Positions 22,278 through 23,621 of a stretch of 23,621 nt of DNA are shown piece after piece (the first letter of the stretch is position 1; each line of letters opens with the position of its first letter). The translations under genes were made by a program, and so were the position numbers. The stretch lies in contig CAJKBW010000047.1 in NCBI GenBank assembly GCA_905198295.1, positions 1 through 23,621 on the forward strand, in the 5' to 3' direction. The DNA comes from an uncultured Oscillospiraceae bacterium. GTDB lineage: Bacteria > Bacillota > Clostridia > Oscillospirales > Acutalibacteraceae. The notes under the pieces are model-generated. The model was not told the DNA's origin and ran no database searches. It saw nothing but the letters and a program-made list of their open reading frames with translations.

Positions 22278-23621
22278 TTACCGGTTGAACATGGCATCAA
22301 TATAAATTTCATAGTTGCCTTCCGAACTGTTGAGATACGAATTCGGCGTTTCGTACCGCCAGAGCACCGAGCAGCGGACAACATGGTTAATTCCGGTGAA
22401 CATATCAGCAATACCGGTTCCGATATCCAGCACGGAGCTGTCGAGGATGGTTTCATACAGCTGCGTACTCTTGGTATCGCCCTCGCGGAAATATTCGTAC
22501 TGCATGTCTTCCAGCCACCAGTCTTCGCCCTCATAGCCTTCCATCGGACGAGCCAGCGCATTGAAGATCGGAACAGTCTTGTCGAGGTCGTTGTTGGTTA
22601 CCGGGATAGCATACAGGTTGCCGTCTTTGGCAAAACCGTAATACCGGTCGGCATTCGGTCCCATCGGGATCGGCAGGATACCATAGTTGAGCTGATCCGA
22701 AACCTTATACAGATGCTGATTGCCCACCCACGAGTCACAGGTCATAAATGCCGCCTTGCCTTCGGTGAAAAACTTGAGGTTATCCTGGAATTTATCCACG
22801 TTGTAGGTGGATTCCGCCGTGTGCTCCTCCCAGATCTTTACCACTTTATCGGTATTAACCAGATCGTTATAGAAGTTGAGCGCATCCGCAAAAGCCTGAC
22901 TGTTGAAGTTTTCGACGTATTTGCCGGATGCATCCTTGACCACCAGCGGCGCATTGTTAGCGGTAGTGAAGAAGAAGGCCGCAGCGTCCGGGTTGCACGG
23001 CAGCAGGCCGTACTGATCGGTAACACCGTCGTTGTTAGTATCCTTGGTGGCTGCAATGCACATTTCGCGGAACTTGTCAAAGGTCCATTCGCCGGCAAGC
23101 GCCAAATCCTGCGGATCCTCGGTCACACCTGCATTTTTCAGCAGGTCACGGTTATAGTAGATGCACGCACGTGCTTCCGGCGGACGGGTGAAATTTACGC
23201 CGTAGGTCTTGCCGTCAATGGTACCAAGCGTATTGTACATCTCCACCCAGCGCGCATCATTCAGACGAATCCCTTCCACCTCATTAAGCGGCCGGATCTG
23301 ATTGAGCGCGGCAGCCGGAATCATCATATCCAGTGACATGTTGATGACATCCGCCATCTTGTTGCCCGCAGCAATTTCTTTGAGCAGATAGTTCTGATCG
23401 GGATATATGCTGATGACCTTAACCTTGCAGTTGTAGGCCTCCTCCACCTGTTTTTTACGCTCGTGGAACAGCTTTTCGGACTGAGTGGAACTGTTGGTAG
23501 CGACGTTTTTCAGCCACGGAGAACCGATGACGAACTCATAGCCGTTCATATTAACCGGCTCCGGATCGTCGTACAGCACACGTTCCGTTTCCGTTCCGCC
23601 GGACGTCGTATCCCCGCCGCT
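22278..23621 (-). CDS. ABC transporter sugar-binding protein, partial (5' end outside window)
   Basis: 447 residues are visible and the frame is open to the window edge, so signal peptide and lipobox are not seen. The visible start is a Gly/Ser/Thr-rich spacer (SGGDTTSGGTETE), as follows the lipid-anchored cysteine in Firmicute binding proteins. The body has features of family 1 extracellular solute-binding proteins: AAGNKMADVINMSLDM near the N-lobe, ARACIYYNRDLLKNAGV, AGEWTFDKFREMC, a calcium-loop-like DTNNDGVTDQYGL, and FFTEGKAAFMTCDSWVG. It would capture an oligosaccharide for an ABC importer whose permease genes are presumably to the right. It is probably the first visible gene of the locus. 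Confidence 0.92.
   Translation of the reverse strand, partial: SGGDTTSGGTETERVLYDDPEPVNMNGYEFVIGSPWLKNVATNSSTQSEKLFHERKKQVEEAYNCKVKVISIYPDQNYLLKEIAAGNKMADVINMSLDMMIPAAALNQIRPLNEVEGIRLNDARWVEMYNTLGTIDGKTYGVNFTRPPEARACIYYNRDLLKNAGVTEDPQDLALAGEWTFDKFREMCIAATKDTNNDGVTDQYGLLPCNPDAAAFFFTTANNAPLVVKDASGKYVENFNSQAFADALNFYNDLVNTDKVVKIWEEHTAESTYNVDKFQDNLKFFTEGKAAFMTCDSWVGNQHLYKVSDQLNYGILPIPMGPNADRYYGFAKDGNLYAIPVTNNDLDKTVPIFNALARPMEGYEGEDWWLEDMQYEYFREGDTKSTQLYETILDSSVLDIGTGIADMFTGINHVVRCSVLWRYETPNSYLNSSEGNYEIYIDAMFNR

Overview
The window looks like a chromosomal segment of a Gram-positive, moderately GC-rich Clostridia-type Firmicute, perhaps Oscillospiraceae-like. The pointers are strong AGGAGG ribosome sites, OmpR/HAMP-kinase/HtrA genes of Firmicute type, PATG-type and transmembrane surface anchors, and a carbohydrate-utilisation locus with an ABC solute-binding protein. 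The taxon is inferred from gene style; no marker gene fixes it.

Region 1 (1-3052) is a very small integrated element. A perfect 55-bp direct repeat (1-55 and 2969-3023) contains the 3' part of a tRNA-Thr(CGT) gene. The complete tRNA is at the right end, and the repeat copies are 2,968 bp apart. Inside are a divergent XRE repressor, an operator/promoter switch, a small acidic protein, an HUH rolling-circle initiator, and a tyrosine recombinase overlapping the initiator gene. A 340-bp non-coding, hairpin-rich segment is the best candidate for a replication origin. No capsid, relaxase or cargo gene is visible. Two tRNA-like 5'-half relics lie just outside (3061-3175).

Region 2 (3176-8900) is ordinary chromosome: an XRE regulator, a four-helix membrane protein on the other strand, an OmpR-type two-component pair, and a membrane-anchored HtrA-type protease, closed by strong hairpins.

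Region 3 (8903-23621, all minus strand) is a Gram-positive polysaccharide-utilisation locus that runs off the right edge. In transcription order it holds: an ABC sugar-binding protein (5' end outside the window); a small reading frame broken at an A-run; a 681-aa surface protein with three repeats of a beta-rich domain and a PATG-type anchor; a single-domain surface protein; a GH13 relic with a large internal deletion; a second single-domain surface protein; an intact surface-anchored GH13 enzyme; a cytosolic GH13 paralogue; a CE2-like SGNH esterase with its own promoter region and a large palindrome; a LacI-type regulator; and a large putative cytosolic glycoside hydrolase. The likely logic is glycan capture and cleavage at the surface, deacetylation, ABC import, then further cleavage in the cytosol under LacI control. 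The surface-protein/GH13 pair has been tandemly duplicated and one GH13 copy has been lost.
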